Shown here: piece after piece, positions 49,549 through 61,309 of the stretch
Numbering within the stretch: position 1 is the stretch's first letter
Layout: each line of letters begins with the position of its first letter
Assembly: GCA_950295325.1 (NCBI GenBank)
Contig: OX485806.1
Span: 15,684,001 to 15,748,000 of the forward strand
Length of the DNA stretch: 64,000 bases
Origin: Polytrichum commune
Lineage: Eukaryota; Streptophyta; Polytrichopsida; Polytrichales; Polytrichaceae
Reading direction: 5' to 3'
Translations under genes and position numbers: made by a program
The notes under the pieces: generated by a model
Seen by the model: only the letters and a program-made list of their open reading frames with translations
What the model was told of the DNA's origin: nothing
The model's database searches: none

Positions 49549-49615
<67 letters not shown>
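49549..49615. repeat. Compound AT/GA microsatellite
   Basis: About ten AT units (49549-49570) run directly into about 22 AG/GA units. Confidence 0.95.
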
Positions 49616-49616
<1 letters not shown>

Positions 49617-49967
49617 GACCAAAGCCACAACTCAAATGTATTATTGAGGTTGGTTTACAAAGCATGCCAGGTTGAGGGACAAGGCATCATGTTGGGTGTG
49701 AGACGTTTGTTAAATGTACATTTTGAGAAACACACACCCACAACGGTGATTTGACCACGCTGGTTTAGATCAAAGATCGTGTGTTATTGGGGTTGTCATA
49801 TATGCTTATTATTTATCTCTTTAAAGAACTTGTTTTGCAATGCGCACACATACAAAACATTACTAAGTTATGTGCAACATTTGTGGGTCTGGGGTGAAAT
49901 TGAATCATCCTTTATTCATCTTCATTGTTGAATATGGGAGGCTCAATGATAACTAAGAACCACCTAG

Positions 49968-50137
49968 CATTATTAAGTAGTGTGTGTTTGTTCATTCGAG
50001 CCCTAAGAATATAACCATGGGATGCCCCAACCTAGTGCAAGGAGACTCAAATCAAGTCTGCATTTGCACTGGGTTGGGGCATCCCATGGTCATATTCTCA
50101 AGGCCCACATGAACAAACGCACCATGCTTAATAATGT
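49968..50137. mobile_element. Foldback element with ~72-bp arms
   Basis: The left arm 49968-50040 (containing accatgggatgccccaacc) and right arm 50066-50137 (ggttggggcatcccatggt) are inverted with about 85% identity, separated by about 25 bp. No transposase, and no target duplication established. Confidence 0.7.
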
Positions 50138-50960
50138 TATGGACCACATGTCCGTAGACTCTTGCTTCAATATGATTTAAATGTTTCCATTGAAAGTATG
50201 CTTGTACCAACTCACAAGTACTTGCAATTGCAATCAATAAGCAAGGCTCATTACTTTATAATACTATAGTCCACCTCCTCATTGCATTGTCCCCATGCCA
50301 TTGTCATCATATCATCCGTGTCTAGGAGCCATAGGTTGGGGTGGGGTAGATTATATTGAACCAAATTATTCTCCGCACTTAGTTAGATTGAGAACACTCA
50401 TGGCACACTAAGGTGGATGAGGCTAATGTGGACACCTTCAATTCTGTGGAGTCATCTAGCTGATGGATTTTGAGCATTCGAAGCTTGAGCATGATAGCCA
50501 CTGTGGATCAAGACCACAAAATTTGAAATTGTTGAAATAAGAGTTGAGGAAGGTGTTGATCTATGCTCTGAAATCAAAGATTCTATGCTTTCTAGTCTTG
50601 TATTATAGGGGAAAACTCTTTTTATTGTTCAATGTTGTGTAAGTGGACGACATCATTAGCATATTTTGCATGAGTCATTTGACAATGAAAACCAAGTTAC
50701 ATGTCAATATCGGCTATGTCATGTCTCTAAAGTGGTCACGGGTAAGTTAAAATGTTGCCAAATTGGCTTTTCATTATAGAATACCCATAATACAAGTTGG
50801 TCGGCACCTCACAACCACTTGCCGCCTCCTCATTTGCCCACCTTGCCCACAAAAATTAGTTGCGTCATAGCTCAATTAATAACACTCTTGATTATGGATG
50901 ATGGTGGGTGTAGTTTGATTTATGTGAAGGTGACTAACCCAAATATCATAAAGGCGGCGA
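50138..50960. other. Non-genic stretch, nothing recognised
   Basis: No gene or repeat structure recognised. Confidence 0.45.
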
Positions 50961-50974
50961 CTACTGTACGTTAA

Positions 50975-51922
50975 GGGCAGCTTCGGCACAAAATAATTCT
51001 AAAAATAGACGCCGAAAATTTTGGAAAATTATTGACTTTTTTTGCCGAATATAAAATTAATTAATTTTCAAAATTGCCGAAAAGTAAGACATTTTAACTT
51101 CTCACTAGAATTTTACTTACACTGGAAGCATATATGAATTCTGATGGAGAGAAGGTGCTCATTTTGTAATCAAGCTCACTTACATTAGTCCACAAAGAAT
51201 ATGGGTTAAGAAGTAGCAAGACTCTAAGTGAGGCTTTTCAAATGTGTTGTACACAATTTTTTGGAGTCCAATTGAGCATAGAAGATGAAGTTTTATAGAA
51301 TTTTGTCCAACTAACAAAAGTTGAGAAATCAAGTAATCTTCCACCCCCAACAAGTTTTGTGTCAAAATAAATCTTTATGCAAAAGATATGGACAAAACAT
51401 TGCAGCCGTGTAAAGATCAAAAAATTAAAATGCGTTCATAACAGTTTTTCGGAGCTCATTTGTGCATAGAAGATCAACTTTTTTGGAATTTTGTTGCTCT
51501 ATGAAAAGTTTAGAAATCAAGTAATCTTTCACCTCCAACAAATTTTATGTCATTTGAAGACTCTATGCAAAAGTTATGCGTGTTATAAAAATGAAGTCTA
51601 ACTAGGTGCTTCACCTCAAACTTTACATATCCCATATGCATTGTTGAACACAACTCCACTCTACTTGTATAAAGCACAGAGCATTCTCAACTCTTCACAA
51701 AATCGTGAAAGATTTATATCTTTTGTAAAACTCTTCACACAAATTGTGAAATCGTGAATAAACATTCTTGTTTACCGTTAGGTAATAACTTCTTTGATGT
51801 ATGCCGAAATTGCATTATTAAACTATTTAAAATGCCGAAATTTTTAGTAATTTTTTTTTTCCTGCCGAACACTGTTTTTTTACTTTTAATAATTATTCGG
51901 CAAGAGAGCGCCGAAGCTGCCC
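50975..51922. mobile_element. TTAA-flanked inverted-repeat element (948 bp)
   Basis: The ends are GGGCAGCTTCGGC and its inverse GCCGAAGCTGCCC. TTAA stands immediately outside both ends (50971-50974 and 51923-51926). Outside TTAA the sequences GTACG and CGTAC are again inverse, so either the target was a palindrome or the true ends start at GTACG. TTAA duplications are known for piggyBac and Kolobok elements; assignment is open. Two diverged internal copies of about 170 bp (about 51240-51395 and 51420-51580) share 'gaaatcaagtaatctt'. No transposase frame. Confidence 0.7.
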
Positions 51923-52021
51923 TTAACGTACGGTATATCACCGTGTATTACTCACCCACCGAATTAAAGGGAATGTACTGCCAATAACGAGCCAAAATAG
52001 GTGTCTGATTAAGGAAGCTAA

Positions 52022-52415
52022 GAGCATCCTCAGTCGGTCTAGGTAAAGCTCACTGCAAACCAAAACCTATCTTTTGACTGACCTAAAATTAGAAACTGAA
52101 ATTACCATCATTAGAAGCACACCTAAATAAACGTGAGATATTTCTCAAGAAAAAAGAATTGTAAAAATTTGACGTAGGTGAAATCCCTCATTGAAAACAC
52201 CACATTTTCAAAATTTAGAGGGAGTGCACCAAATCTTGCTTAAAAATGGAAAGATCCTCCCACACTCCCTCCAAATTTTTGACATTTAGAGGGAGTGTGG
52301 GAGGATCTTTCCATTTTTAAGCAAGATTTGGTGCACTCCCTCTAAATTTTGAGCATTTTAAGCAAGATAGGTCTTGGTTTGCAGTGAGCTTTACCTAGAC
52401 CGACTGAGGATGCTC
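52022..52415. mobile_element. Harbinger/Tourist-like MITE with nested perfect hairpin (394 bp)
   Basis: The ends are GAGCATCCTCAGTCGGTCTA and its inverse, about 50 bp of terminal inverted repeat with few mismatches. TAA is duplicated at 52019-52021 and 52416-52418. Inside, arms 52208-52271 and 52289-52352 are perfect inverse copies of 64 bp around a 17-nt loop. A transcript would fold into a long, precursor-like hairpin. No coding capacity. Confidence 0.85.
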
Positions 52416-52418
52416 TAA

Positions 52419-53484
52419 CCGCATTACGTCATCTACCTTTTAGTGATAGTATGCAAATGGCACAAACACTGCTCTCATCTTCATGATTGGATAGTCATGA
52501 CTCATGAACAAATCTTATGCTCAAATTTACTTAAAATCCTACTTATGAAGCCAAAATGATTGGACGTTAAGAGATAGACATCTTTTATTAGATCGAGGGC
52601 AATAAACCTAATGGCATCCTAGTCATAACTTTATTCAAGGTTGCGCTTGAGTTCCCTTCCCATTAATATAGGTAAGGCTTCTACTAATTACACATCATAG
52701 CAAGGTAAATTAAAACCAATACTAGTAATTACTATATTCCATATGGATCTAGGCCACATGATAATGGCCAAGGTCATGGAGGATGTTACCTCACCACGAT
52801 CAGCTCGAGTCATCCCACTACACTTACATGACTATTCCCCCACTACCCACATGCCAAAATCTTATATAATTTCATGTGAACAAGACAAGACAAACGACCA
52901 AGCTCCAAATGTCGGGTTCAACGTCTGAATGTGGAAATTAGACGGATCTACATAGAATCATGCCGACGAAAACTGGAAGACTAACCCCACAACTACATCA
53001 CTTAATTCCAAGACAAAATAATGTTACGTGACGTCGAAAAATGGAAACACTCTACTATTCTATAGAACAACAATGTTTCCGATCATTGTTTGTCATTGAT
53101 TTCATTTGTGGAACGTCATACAATGTAACGTAGAGGTGTGTATATATATATATATGATACTCACATCATTGGTGTTACGACTTTGGGACATGCTAGGCTG
53201 TGCTGACTGCCACATAGTGATCATGAGGTTGTGAGAAGGATAAAATTGTGGTGTCTGCCCAGGCACTTGGCTTATGATTGGTTTTTGGCCTTTCCTTTTG
53301 ACCCAGATTTATACGTCTTGTATCATGTATGTGTGTTTATTTCCTAGTCAATCATAAACCGTAAAGTGCTCCATGCTTGCTTTTGGTTTTTAAATGAATA
53401 GATATATTGCCATACAAGCGTCTTCCATGGCTTGAAACCTGCCCCAGTTTCTGTGTGTAACAATGAACATGGAGACCTGACCGC
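52419..53484. other. Non-genic stretch, nothing recognised
   Basis: No gene or element ends recognised. A short TA repeat lies near 53139-53152. Confidence 0.45.
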
Positions 53485-53487
53485 TAA

Positions 53488-54520
53488 GGGCCACTTCACA
53501 CATGAGGCAAGAGCCGTGACCATGAGATTCTGAGAGCCCAAAAGAAAGTGAGTGTCCAAAGGCCGTTTCAACATACCTCCAAAATCATGTAGTGTGGTCA
53601 CGGACCCTCAAGTGTAGTGTGAAGTCATACGTGACCGGGGCCTCAACCAAATGCTATTTCAAGGAATGTCTAGTCTTGTGGGCCCTCACACATGATAAAA
53701 TAGAATAAACCAACGGTTGTGAGCATTCTGAGTGCCATGGTCTCTTGGTTTTGTGTTAGGCCACTTCACACATGAGCCAAGAGCCGTGACCATGAGATTT
53801 TGAGAGCCCAAAAGAAAGTGAGTGTCCAAAGACTGTTTCAACATACCTCCAAAATCATGTAGTGTGGTCACGGACCCTCAAGTGTAGTGTGGAGTCATAC
53901 GTGACCAGGGCTTCAACCAAATGCTATTTCAAGGAATGTCTATTCTTGCGGGCCCTCACACATGATAAAATAGAATAAACCAATAATTGTGAGCATTTTG
54001 AGTGCCATGGTCTCCCAATTTTGTGTTAGGCCACTTCACACATGAGCCAAGAGCCGTGACCATGAGATTTTGAGAGCCCAAAAGAAAGTGAGTGTCCAAA
54101 GGCCGTTTCAACATACCTCCAAAATCATGTAGTGTGGTCACGGACCCTCAAGTGTAGTGTGAAGTCATATGTGACCGGGGCCTCAACCAAATGCTATTTC
54201 AAGGAATGCCTATTCATGCGGGCCCTCACACATGATAAAATAGAATAAACCAACGGTTGTGAGCGTTCTGAGTGCCATGGTCTCTTGGTTTTGTGTTAGG
54301 CCTACCTCCAAGAGGTGGTTTTCGAAAATAGTCCAAGTGACCATGAAACATGATCCATTTGATGCCGTGTAGGAATCCATGTAGACTTTACATCCATCTT
54401 ACTCCGTTGGTCCCTCAAGCGAATTGTGAAGCGAACTTGGACCGGCTCCGCCTTTTCCACCAATGAGAGTGCTTGAAGTGTAATGGTCATGGGCTCTCAG
54501 TCTCGTGTGTGAAGTGGCCC
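53488..54520. mobile_element. Family H MITE, copy 2, with internal 270-bp triplication
   Basis: It starts GGGCCACTTCACACATGAG and ends with the inverse CTCGTGTGTGAAGTGGCCC. TAA is duplicated at 53485-53487 and 54521-54523. The 5' part is present three times in tandem with an exact 270-bp period, starting at 53489, 53759 and 54029. Each repeat joins at GGCC. Beyond 54300 it matches the single-copy relative at 37319. ORFs of 61-85 codons in it are repeated translations of the unit, not genes. Confidence 0.9.
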
Positions 54521-54523
54521 TAA

Positions 54524-55238
54524 GTTAGTCACAGATGAACTGGTTGAGGCTCAAGAACTTAGGGAAAATTACCCATAAATTTAGAGGAATCTGTGGAATA
54601 TGCCTCAAATCAACACAGGAAAATCCAAGTGTACCTGCCCAATTTCTATGCGGAATTCACAGTTGAACTATTATCTTAGCTTATACTTGTTCATTTGGAA
54701 TGTGAAAACCCAACAATTAATCTCCCATATGTTCTTACCAGGTGGAACTAATGAACATGCTTATGGCACTTTAATTAGTTCACGAAGATGTGTGGGATTC
54801 AGTGCCTCGTTGCAAATGATAAATAATGTCATTAGGATTCGATTGCACAAGCAATGTCATCATAGACACTATATTAGTCAATTGGTCCCATTTAAGGACT
54901 CAAAGCTAGCTGCTCTAGTTCAGGATCATGGATACAATACATATAAAGTGTCAAAAATACTAGAACAAATTCCTTTCTAGACTTAATGAGCCTCTATCTC
55001 ACAAAGGTAAATGCATTCCATTACTCTAAGAGAATTAACCATTTTTCACACCATCTTGCTGTGTTTTTAGTCTCATAAGCTTTTCGTCAATTTCCCGGAT
55101 TTTGAAATCAATTCCATTTCAATTACAACCCTAAACGGAAGTTTGGAAATTCATCTAGATATTTATAGCAACATCCTTTATAAGAAAAAGTAAGAGAGGA
55201 TGGACCGTTGGTGTTGTCTTCCAAGTGAAGGCCACCTG
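54524..55238. other. Non-genic stretch, nothing recognised
   Basis: A 126-codon ORF (54600-54980) has no recognisable family features. Confidence 0.45.
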
Positions 55239-55494
55239 AAGGGAGAGAAGGAACTATCATACATGAGCATACCTCTCATTCATCCCAACAAAATAGCCAT
55301 GGAATAGTATGCATCCCAAGGTTTGCTATTTTTAAAGTTGCTTTGACACCAAAATTCATTTTAAAGATCCCGAATTAGTCTAGTTGAGGTCATTTGAGAT
55401 GATTCAACAACAAACCTACAGAGGGTCAAGTGTTTGTGTTGGATGGATGACATGTATGCTCGTATACAATAACTCCCTCTCTCCCACCGAAGGG
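55239..55494. mobile_element. Foldback element of family FB, copy 4
   Basis: The left end 'gggagagaaggaactatcat' and right end 'caataactccctctctccc' are inverse. The arms continue as 'gagcatacctctcattcatc' and its imperfect inverse over about 50 bp. Confidence 0.7.
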
Positions 55495-55609
55495 GGCTTG
55501 GGGTTCTTGGCGTATATGTAAGCTCATCTATCGTGGATGAAGGGAATTTAGTAAAATCAAGTCCCCTACAATGTTGAGGGCTGATTTATTCTAATTGGAG
55601 TCTCCTGGA

Positions 55610-55990
55610 TTAATTCGGCACCACTATAAATCACATTTGTGTTCGGTTGGGCCCCGCCCCTCCCACGCCTCCTTCACTACCTAGCCTAGTCTTCTCGCCT
55701 GCACCAACGTGGGAACTCTTCCCCGTTGGGAACCAATGTGACAAAACCTAGTCACTTAAGCCATTAAGCTCCTCTAGCATGTGATTAACTCCATCAATTA
55801 AATTGGGAATAATGAAAGTGATGTCAACTTGAATATTTGCAATTTTGATCGGGTATTGTCACATTGGTTCCCAACAAGGAAGAGTTCCCACGCAAGTGCA
55901 AGTAGGAAGACCAGGTAGTGAAGGAGGCGTAGGAGGGGTGGGGCCCTTCTAGACACATATGTGATTTAGCCCAAGACATTAATACGGGAT
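55610..55990. mobile_element. Long-armed foldback element
   Basis: Left arm about 55614-55750 and right arm about 55857-55990 are inverted, with the best-matched parts containing GGGAACTCTTCC and GGGAACCAATGTGACAA. The spacer is about 105 bp. No target duplication established. Confidence 0.65.
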
Positions 55991-56107
55991 CTTTGACATC
56001 ATTTCCGAAATTACATCATCTAAAACAATTGTTTACAAACTATAAAATAATTTACTACATTTTCACCTTGCTAATGGATGAGTTTATATAGACACCACAT
56101 ATCCCTA

Positions 56108-56222
56108 ACCCCTCAAGGGGGCTGGGGCGAAGCAACCCATACATTGGTTCCTTGAAGGCAAGGGTTTAGGCATCCAACAAGAAATGAGTGTATGGGTTGC
56201 TTCGCCCAAATCCCTCAAGGGT
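56108..56222. repeat. Short foldback element, copy 2
   Basis: The left arm contains 'gaagcaacccatacattgg' and the right arm 'gtatgggttgcttcgccc', with arms of about 45 bp. It is related to 11943-12032. Confidence 0.7.
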
Positions 56223-57295
56223 GTGCAATGCTAGTGAGGCCCAAAATGTGGTGTAAATGTCAAAATAATACTTTATAAATATTGACCTTCTAGTACCAAC
56301 CATTTCCACACACTATGAGTACGGACTTGCATGTCCACTTCTCAAGAGGACAAAAGCAAAAAGACTTAAAAGAATTCCAACTATTGATCCCCGTGTCTCT
56401 TTACCCCCAAGGCAAGGCAATGAGGATGCCATGCCATTGTAACGGCAAGAGAAGCGGGTTGAAAGCCACCCATATATATATATATCCCAAAAGTAAATGA
56501 CACCTGGCCACAGTTCCCATCAGTGGTTCCCACGTTCCCCAAAACGGTTCCTCATTGCGTCACTACCTTATTACATAGCCTCTACAAGTATTTTGAGTAT
56601 TTTGTTTTCTTAGCTTGTGGCTTGTGTGGGTTTTCTCACAAGAAAATTACCGGTCATGTAATCTTGTCTCTAAACACACTAAAAGATGGTCAAAACCGTA
56701 AATGAACATGGTTTAGAAATACATCTAAAACAATCAAGCTCTCTAAACATACCATTTATGGTATTTAGTGTCACATGCATAATATTATCACTTGCCATGT
56801 TACAAGGCATGTTACACTCATGGTCAACAATTCAATTATTAATGTGACCTCGTGACACTTGACATTAGTGTGCTTATTGATATATTGGCATTCGTATGCT
56901 CCATAATTTATGAGGTCTATGCCTAGATTATACAATGGTCATCTAGTTGATCATAAGTGTGAACACATGACACTTGGCATTAGTAGGCTCAATAATATCT
57001 TCCTTTCCCATACAAAATATAAAACTGTCATATCAAGCACTCCAACGTGTTACACTAAATATCATATTGTAAATAGTCATGTGCTTTACAAAAATTACTT
57101 ATGTTGACAATCAACAAATGTGACACTACTAGACATCTAGTTTAACATGTTTGCCAATAGTGTACATGACTTTGAATACCACAAATGTAGTGGGACTCCT
57201 TGGTACATAAACCTCTTACATTCACACCCACTAATAATATGCATATAATTTCAATCAATCATCGATCTTGACAATGCTATGGGTACATGAACACA
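56223..57295. other. Non-genic stretch with scattered CACTA-like motifs
   Basis: Motifs such as 'ggtatttagtgtcaca', 'gacattagtgtg' and 'acactaaatatcatattgta' between about 56740 and 57080 suggest a decayed CACTA-type element. No ends are clear. Confidence 0.4.
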
Positions 57296-57606
57296 TATTT
57301 GGTATAACATTTTGGTGTGTTTTTGTAAAGGTAATAGAAATGCATTTGAAGCACAACCAAATTTTGCCTTCATATGACTGTCCAATAAACCCTTTGGCCT
57401 CTATGGACACAACCATGTGTCCATTGTGCTATGGCATATGATGAGTGTTTGGTAGCAAATTTGGTATAACATATTGGCGTGTTTTTGGAAGGTTAAAAAA
57501 CAAAAATAGAATTGCATATGGAATCATTGCCAATTTATGACTTCATATGATTCTTCAATAACTTGTTTGGCCTCGACGGACACACCATGTGTTGGTTGTG
57601 ATATGG
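57296..57606. repeat. Two diverged tandem copies (~162 bp)
   Basis: The phrase 'tttggtataacat…ttgg.gtgtttttg' at about 57298 and 57460 starts two units. Each continues through 'gacttcatatga' or similar to 'acacaaccatgtgt' or similar and 'tatgg'. Confidence 0.7.
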
Positions 57607-58027
57607 GAAGTTCATTGTTGTGCAACAAACGCAAGCTCTTTGCCTTTGCAAAACCAAGGCAACAATAATTTTGGAGTGACAAGGAAGGCCGACAACCCCT
57701 CCCCCTCGGGCAACCACCGGTGGGATCCTTGAAGAACGGAGTCGTAGTTTTTGCCCTTTATTCTCCCCCACTCGGATGATTGAGGCTTTGATGATTGTGG
57801 GAGTCATTGGAATAAAGGTTTACCCCACAAGCCTCAAGCCCCGAAAGTAGAGAGGGTGAGAGCAAGGTGGCTCACATAAGAAACGCCACGTGGGCCTCAC
57901 ATACGTTTGGTCCTTTTGGCTTTTTTCATGAGCGGGTGCCACGTGGCGTTTTGAGTGGAATAATAACCATCACAACCACAAGTTCAATTCATTCGGGTCG
58001 GGTCGGGTCAGGCAACTCCACTACTGG
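57607..58027. other. Non-genic stretch, nothing recognised
   Basis: GC is somewhat higher than the surroundings. 'gccacgtgg' and 'gccacgtggc' occur inversely near 57886 and 57939. No gene recognised. Confidence 0.4.
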
Positions 58028-58059
58028 GGGCCGGTTCACATGGGGTCCTAAGTTCTAAG

Positions 58060-58616
58060 CCCGGGTACGCAACTCCCATATTATACGCAGGGGGCATCGT
58101 ACTTAAAACGGCTTAGAGGACGGCTTTTGTAAAAATTATATCAAATTATATCAAATTAAAATGATCAAAAAGTTGGGTGAAGACCAAATTAAATAAAATG
58201 AGATGAAAAAAAAGTTGGGTAAAGACCAAATTAAATAAAATGAGATGAAAAAAAAGTTGGGTGAAGACCAAATTAAATAAATGAGATGAAAAAAAAGTTG
58301 GGTTGCATATTTATTAAGCCTCCCATTAAAATTATAATTCATTCACAATGTTAAATTTTTATTAAAAAGTCCAAAAAGTTGGGTAGTTTGACCTATGGTA
58401 CATGTATTAAAAAAAATCATATAATTAGGTTTTTAATGCAATTATATGCTTCAAAATATATTCATTTCCTATATATAATTACATTTTTGGATTCCTTGTT
58501 AGAAGGGCTACAAGGGTTTCCTACATTAAAACAAATTGTATCACTCAATATTGGACTAAAACGCATTATAAGTGATTATAATCAGGACCATATAATACGG
58601 GAGTTGCGTACCCGGG
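58060..58616. mobile_element. Nested inverted-repeat element with 26-bp ends (557 bp)
   Basis: The ends start CCCGGGTACGCAACTCCC and continue to 26 bp with one mismatch. A perfect 8-bp duplication GTTCTAAG lies at 58052-58059 and 58617-58624. An 8-bp duplication suits hAT or P-like elements, though CCCGGG ends are not typical, so the superfamily is left open. A minisatellite of about 46-bp units (58168-58305, 'aaaaagttgggtgaagacc') lies inside. No coding capacity. Confidence 0.85.
58168..58305. repeat. Minisatellite of three ~46-bp units
   Basis: Three nearly identical units containing 'gttgggtgaagaccaaatta' lie within the nested element. A fourth partial 'aaaaagttgggta' lies near 58373. Confidence 0.85.
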
Positions 58617-58970
58617 GTTCTAAGTCTCAAGTCCCACTCGTGTTAGTAAGTCTCGACTTTTGAGTCTCGAGGAACCATTAAATTATGGTTAGCTATCATT
58701 AAAGTTGGATTCTGATTCTTCGATGTAAACATATTCACGGGACTTGCGTTGAGAGTTTGGGTCCAATTTTTGACTCTACCCAACTCTCAACACAAGTCCC
58801 AAGTCTGACCACTAAATGTATTACCATGCAGGTATCCATGTCATACTTGGGACTTAGGACTTGGGACCTCGTGTGAAATGGTAAGTCCCAATTTCCATGG
58901 TCTCAACAGATAAGCTTGCATGGATTGACCTCAAGCGACTTGGGACTTAGGACCCCATGTGAACCGGCCC

Positions 58971-59204
58971 TTGAAAGCTTTGCCATCATTCTTTCAAGAA
59001 TGGGTGGGTATATAATACCTTCCCATCTTGACTTGGGTCCTCCTCGAGCATCTCCATACATACAAACATGGGGAATAATAGAAGTAGAAACCCGTGGCCG
59101 GGGACATCACGTTCAAATTCTTGTGGAAGTTGACTTTTAGTTTTACTTTAGTTTTTTCGGGTTCATAGTGGACGGCTATTGTACATATATCATGGTGTGA
59201 AGGT
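58971..59204. other. Non-genic stretch, nothing recognised
   Basis: Short gap between the 58028 element and a family FB element. Confidence 0.4.
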
Positions 59205-59730
59205 GAGAGGGAGTTGTCATACAAGTGTACTCATCTAATCCATGTGTCAAAGCTTGTCACCTTGTGGGTTTGTGGTTAATTGGTTTCAAATAATTCTTGG
59301 TAAACTTATGTGAGATCTTTGAAACGGGTTTCGATGTCAATTTAATTACTTAGAAGAAGTAAATTTTAACCTAGATCTTATTTCATGGTATTTTTGTTGG
59401 ATGAATGAGACACACGCTCATATGCAATAATTCTCTCTTACCTCATCAAGCTCCAACCTCGGTGGAGGGCCTTCACAATTGGGTGAGAAAAAATCATTGC
59501 ATATGAGTCCACCTCTCATTCGTCTAAAAAAGTATCACAAATTATTGTGGGGAAGTTACTTATTTCAAATAAATTGACATCGTAATCAATTTCAAAGATC
59601 TTGAATAAGTTTGGTGAGACTTAATTGGGACGAATTAAACCCAAACCTATAGGGACAAGTTTTTGACACAAGTGGACGAGAGCCTAGATGCACACTTGTA
59701 TGCAACAATTTCCTCATGCCAGTTTGGCAT
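59205..59730. mobile_element. Family FB element, copy 5, with a second foldback nested inside
   Basis: The outer ends ('gagggagttgtcatacaagt' and inverse 'acttgtatgcaacaatttcc') are inverted. Inside, 59395-59527 is another foldback with arms 'ggatgaatgagacacacgct' and the inverse, belonging to the same family. Confidence 0.6.
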
Positions 59731-61309
59731 TCATGGTGCCTATGTAAACTCCTAAAGGGTGCTTAATTTCTTTAGAAACCAAGAACCACATGCATCCACA
59801 CCTTATTCTTTAAAAACCCCCCTATATGCAATTTTGTTTTTCTTTGTTTTTTTTTCTTTGTGGGTCACATCAAGAAATACACATACACAAGTAATTTCAG
59901 TGTTAAAAGTACAAGTGAAAACATGTATATATAAAAGAAAATTAACTTTAAGATATATAGTCATTTGCATAAGTATACAAATATACTTTTAAGTAAAAGT
60001 CAACCCCTATCATATGTAAAATGAAAAACCCTAGCATTCATCATAAGTCGTTGAAGTCTTTTTCATCCCCCGGATGGAACTCATAAGCATTTAAGTTTAT
60101 AATATATGTCATAAAAGCTAATGCAATTATTGTTTAAAAATATTAGTAAGATCATATGAAGTTTTTCATCAAATGATTAGTAAGATCGTAAGTCCATTAA
60201 TTGGCCTTTATGATACCAACATAAGTCAATGTCGATGTTTGATGGATGGTCCATCAAGTCAATTGGCTCCCTATACTCCGCCCAATGATTACCAAATTTT
60301 CCATGCATCTTATAAACCCTCCCAACAAACCAAACCTTGATTGGAGTTTTCTTTTTTCTTTTTTCTTTTTCCGCCACCACAATTTTGATAATTATAGTGT
60401 CAATTTGTTCTTGTCTTGACTTTCCTTGCATGCATCTTGTAGTTCTAATAGCAATCAAAACTCAAATTATCTTGAACCCCCAAAAAAAGGCAAAAAAAAT
60501 ACTTGGCCCATTTTATTACACTTGTTCATTAACCTCTACCATGCATGCTTTAAATAATGGCCACAACTTAATTCGGAGACAAGGCAAGCATTATGCTCTC
60601 TATTCAAAACCCAAAAATTCAATTGATGGAAGAATTTATCTATAAGCATTTGTTGTTGCTTCCACACTCCAATACACAAAACCGTTGATGTAGCGAGCAC
60701 CCAAAAGGAGGTAGGGGCAATGTGGTACACACAAAACGAATGAGGAAATACGGAGTTTTGAGCACATTTGCAATTTCAACGAACTTTTCTTTTGGCCTTT
60801 GCGACAAAACCTAACTTATAAGTCACCTAATGCCTATAATCACTACCTGCGTCAACCACCCGCATCAACCATCCAAATAACCTTTCGACCAACCTCTACA
60901 AAGAAACAAGGCTTGTTCCTCTTGCAACCTTCAGCGAGAAGTGACATTGTTTTGAACTCAATGACCCCCTCCGAAACCCTAATATTGCTTCTTCCATACA
61001 TGCATGGATGAGATAAAAATAATAATACATTTATTCGTCCTAGTTTCATCCAATATTAAACACTTATCCCATAAAGTCTAGTGACACTACCATACATGTA
61101 CAAATGTTGTATATTTTCTAGAGGTCCTTCATACATGTACATAACGACGAGATACAATTTATGTAGCATATGTATTCGTAGTACAACAAAGTTCAAATAT
61201 GTGCACTTATGTATACTCATATGTGTTATAAAAGGTGCACCTTGCACGTGTAAATTCATCCAATCATGGATCTCTAATGTCATTAATGGGGTCCATTAAG
61301 GTAGCCTTA
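59731..61309. other. Non-genic stretch, nothing recognised
   Basis: No gene recognised; ORFs of up to 102 codons (60337-60645) lack features. Confidence 0.45.

Larger units (their letters stand above)
58028..58970. mobile_element. Inverted-repeat element (GGGCCGGTTCACATGGGG ends), split by a nested insertion
   Basis: The left end GGGCCGGTTCACATGGGGTC matches the inverse of the right end (gaccccatgtgaaccggccc, 58951-58970). Removing 58060-58616 restores a shorter element. A relative in opposite orientation lies at 35950-36220. No clear target duplication, and no coding capacity. Confidence 0.75.

Noticed and set aside
49482-49754. 90-codon + ORF with Arg-Glu run
   Set aside because: Produced by the AT/GA microsatellite.
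53344-54141. Three similar minus ORFs beginning MTTLHDFGGMLK
   Set aside because: They are translations of the 270-bp repeat unit inside a non-coding MITE, not a gene family.
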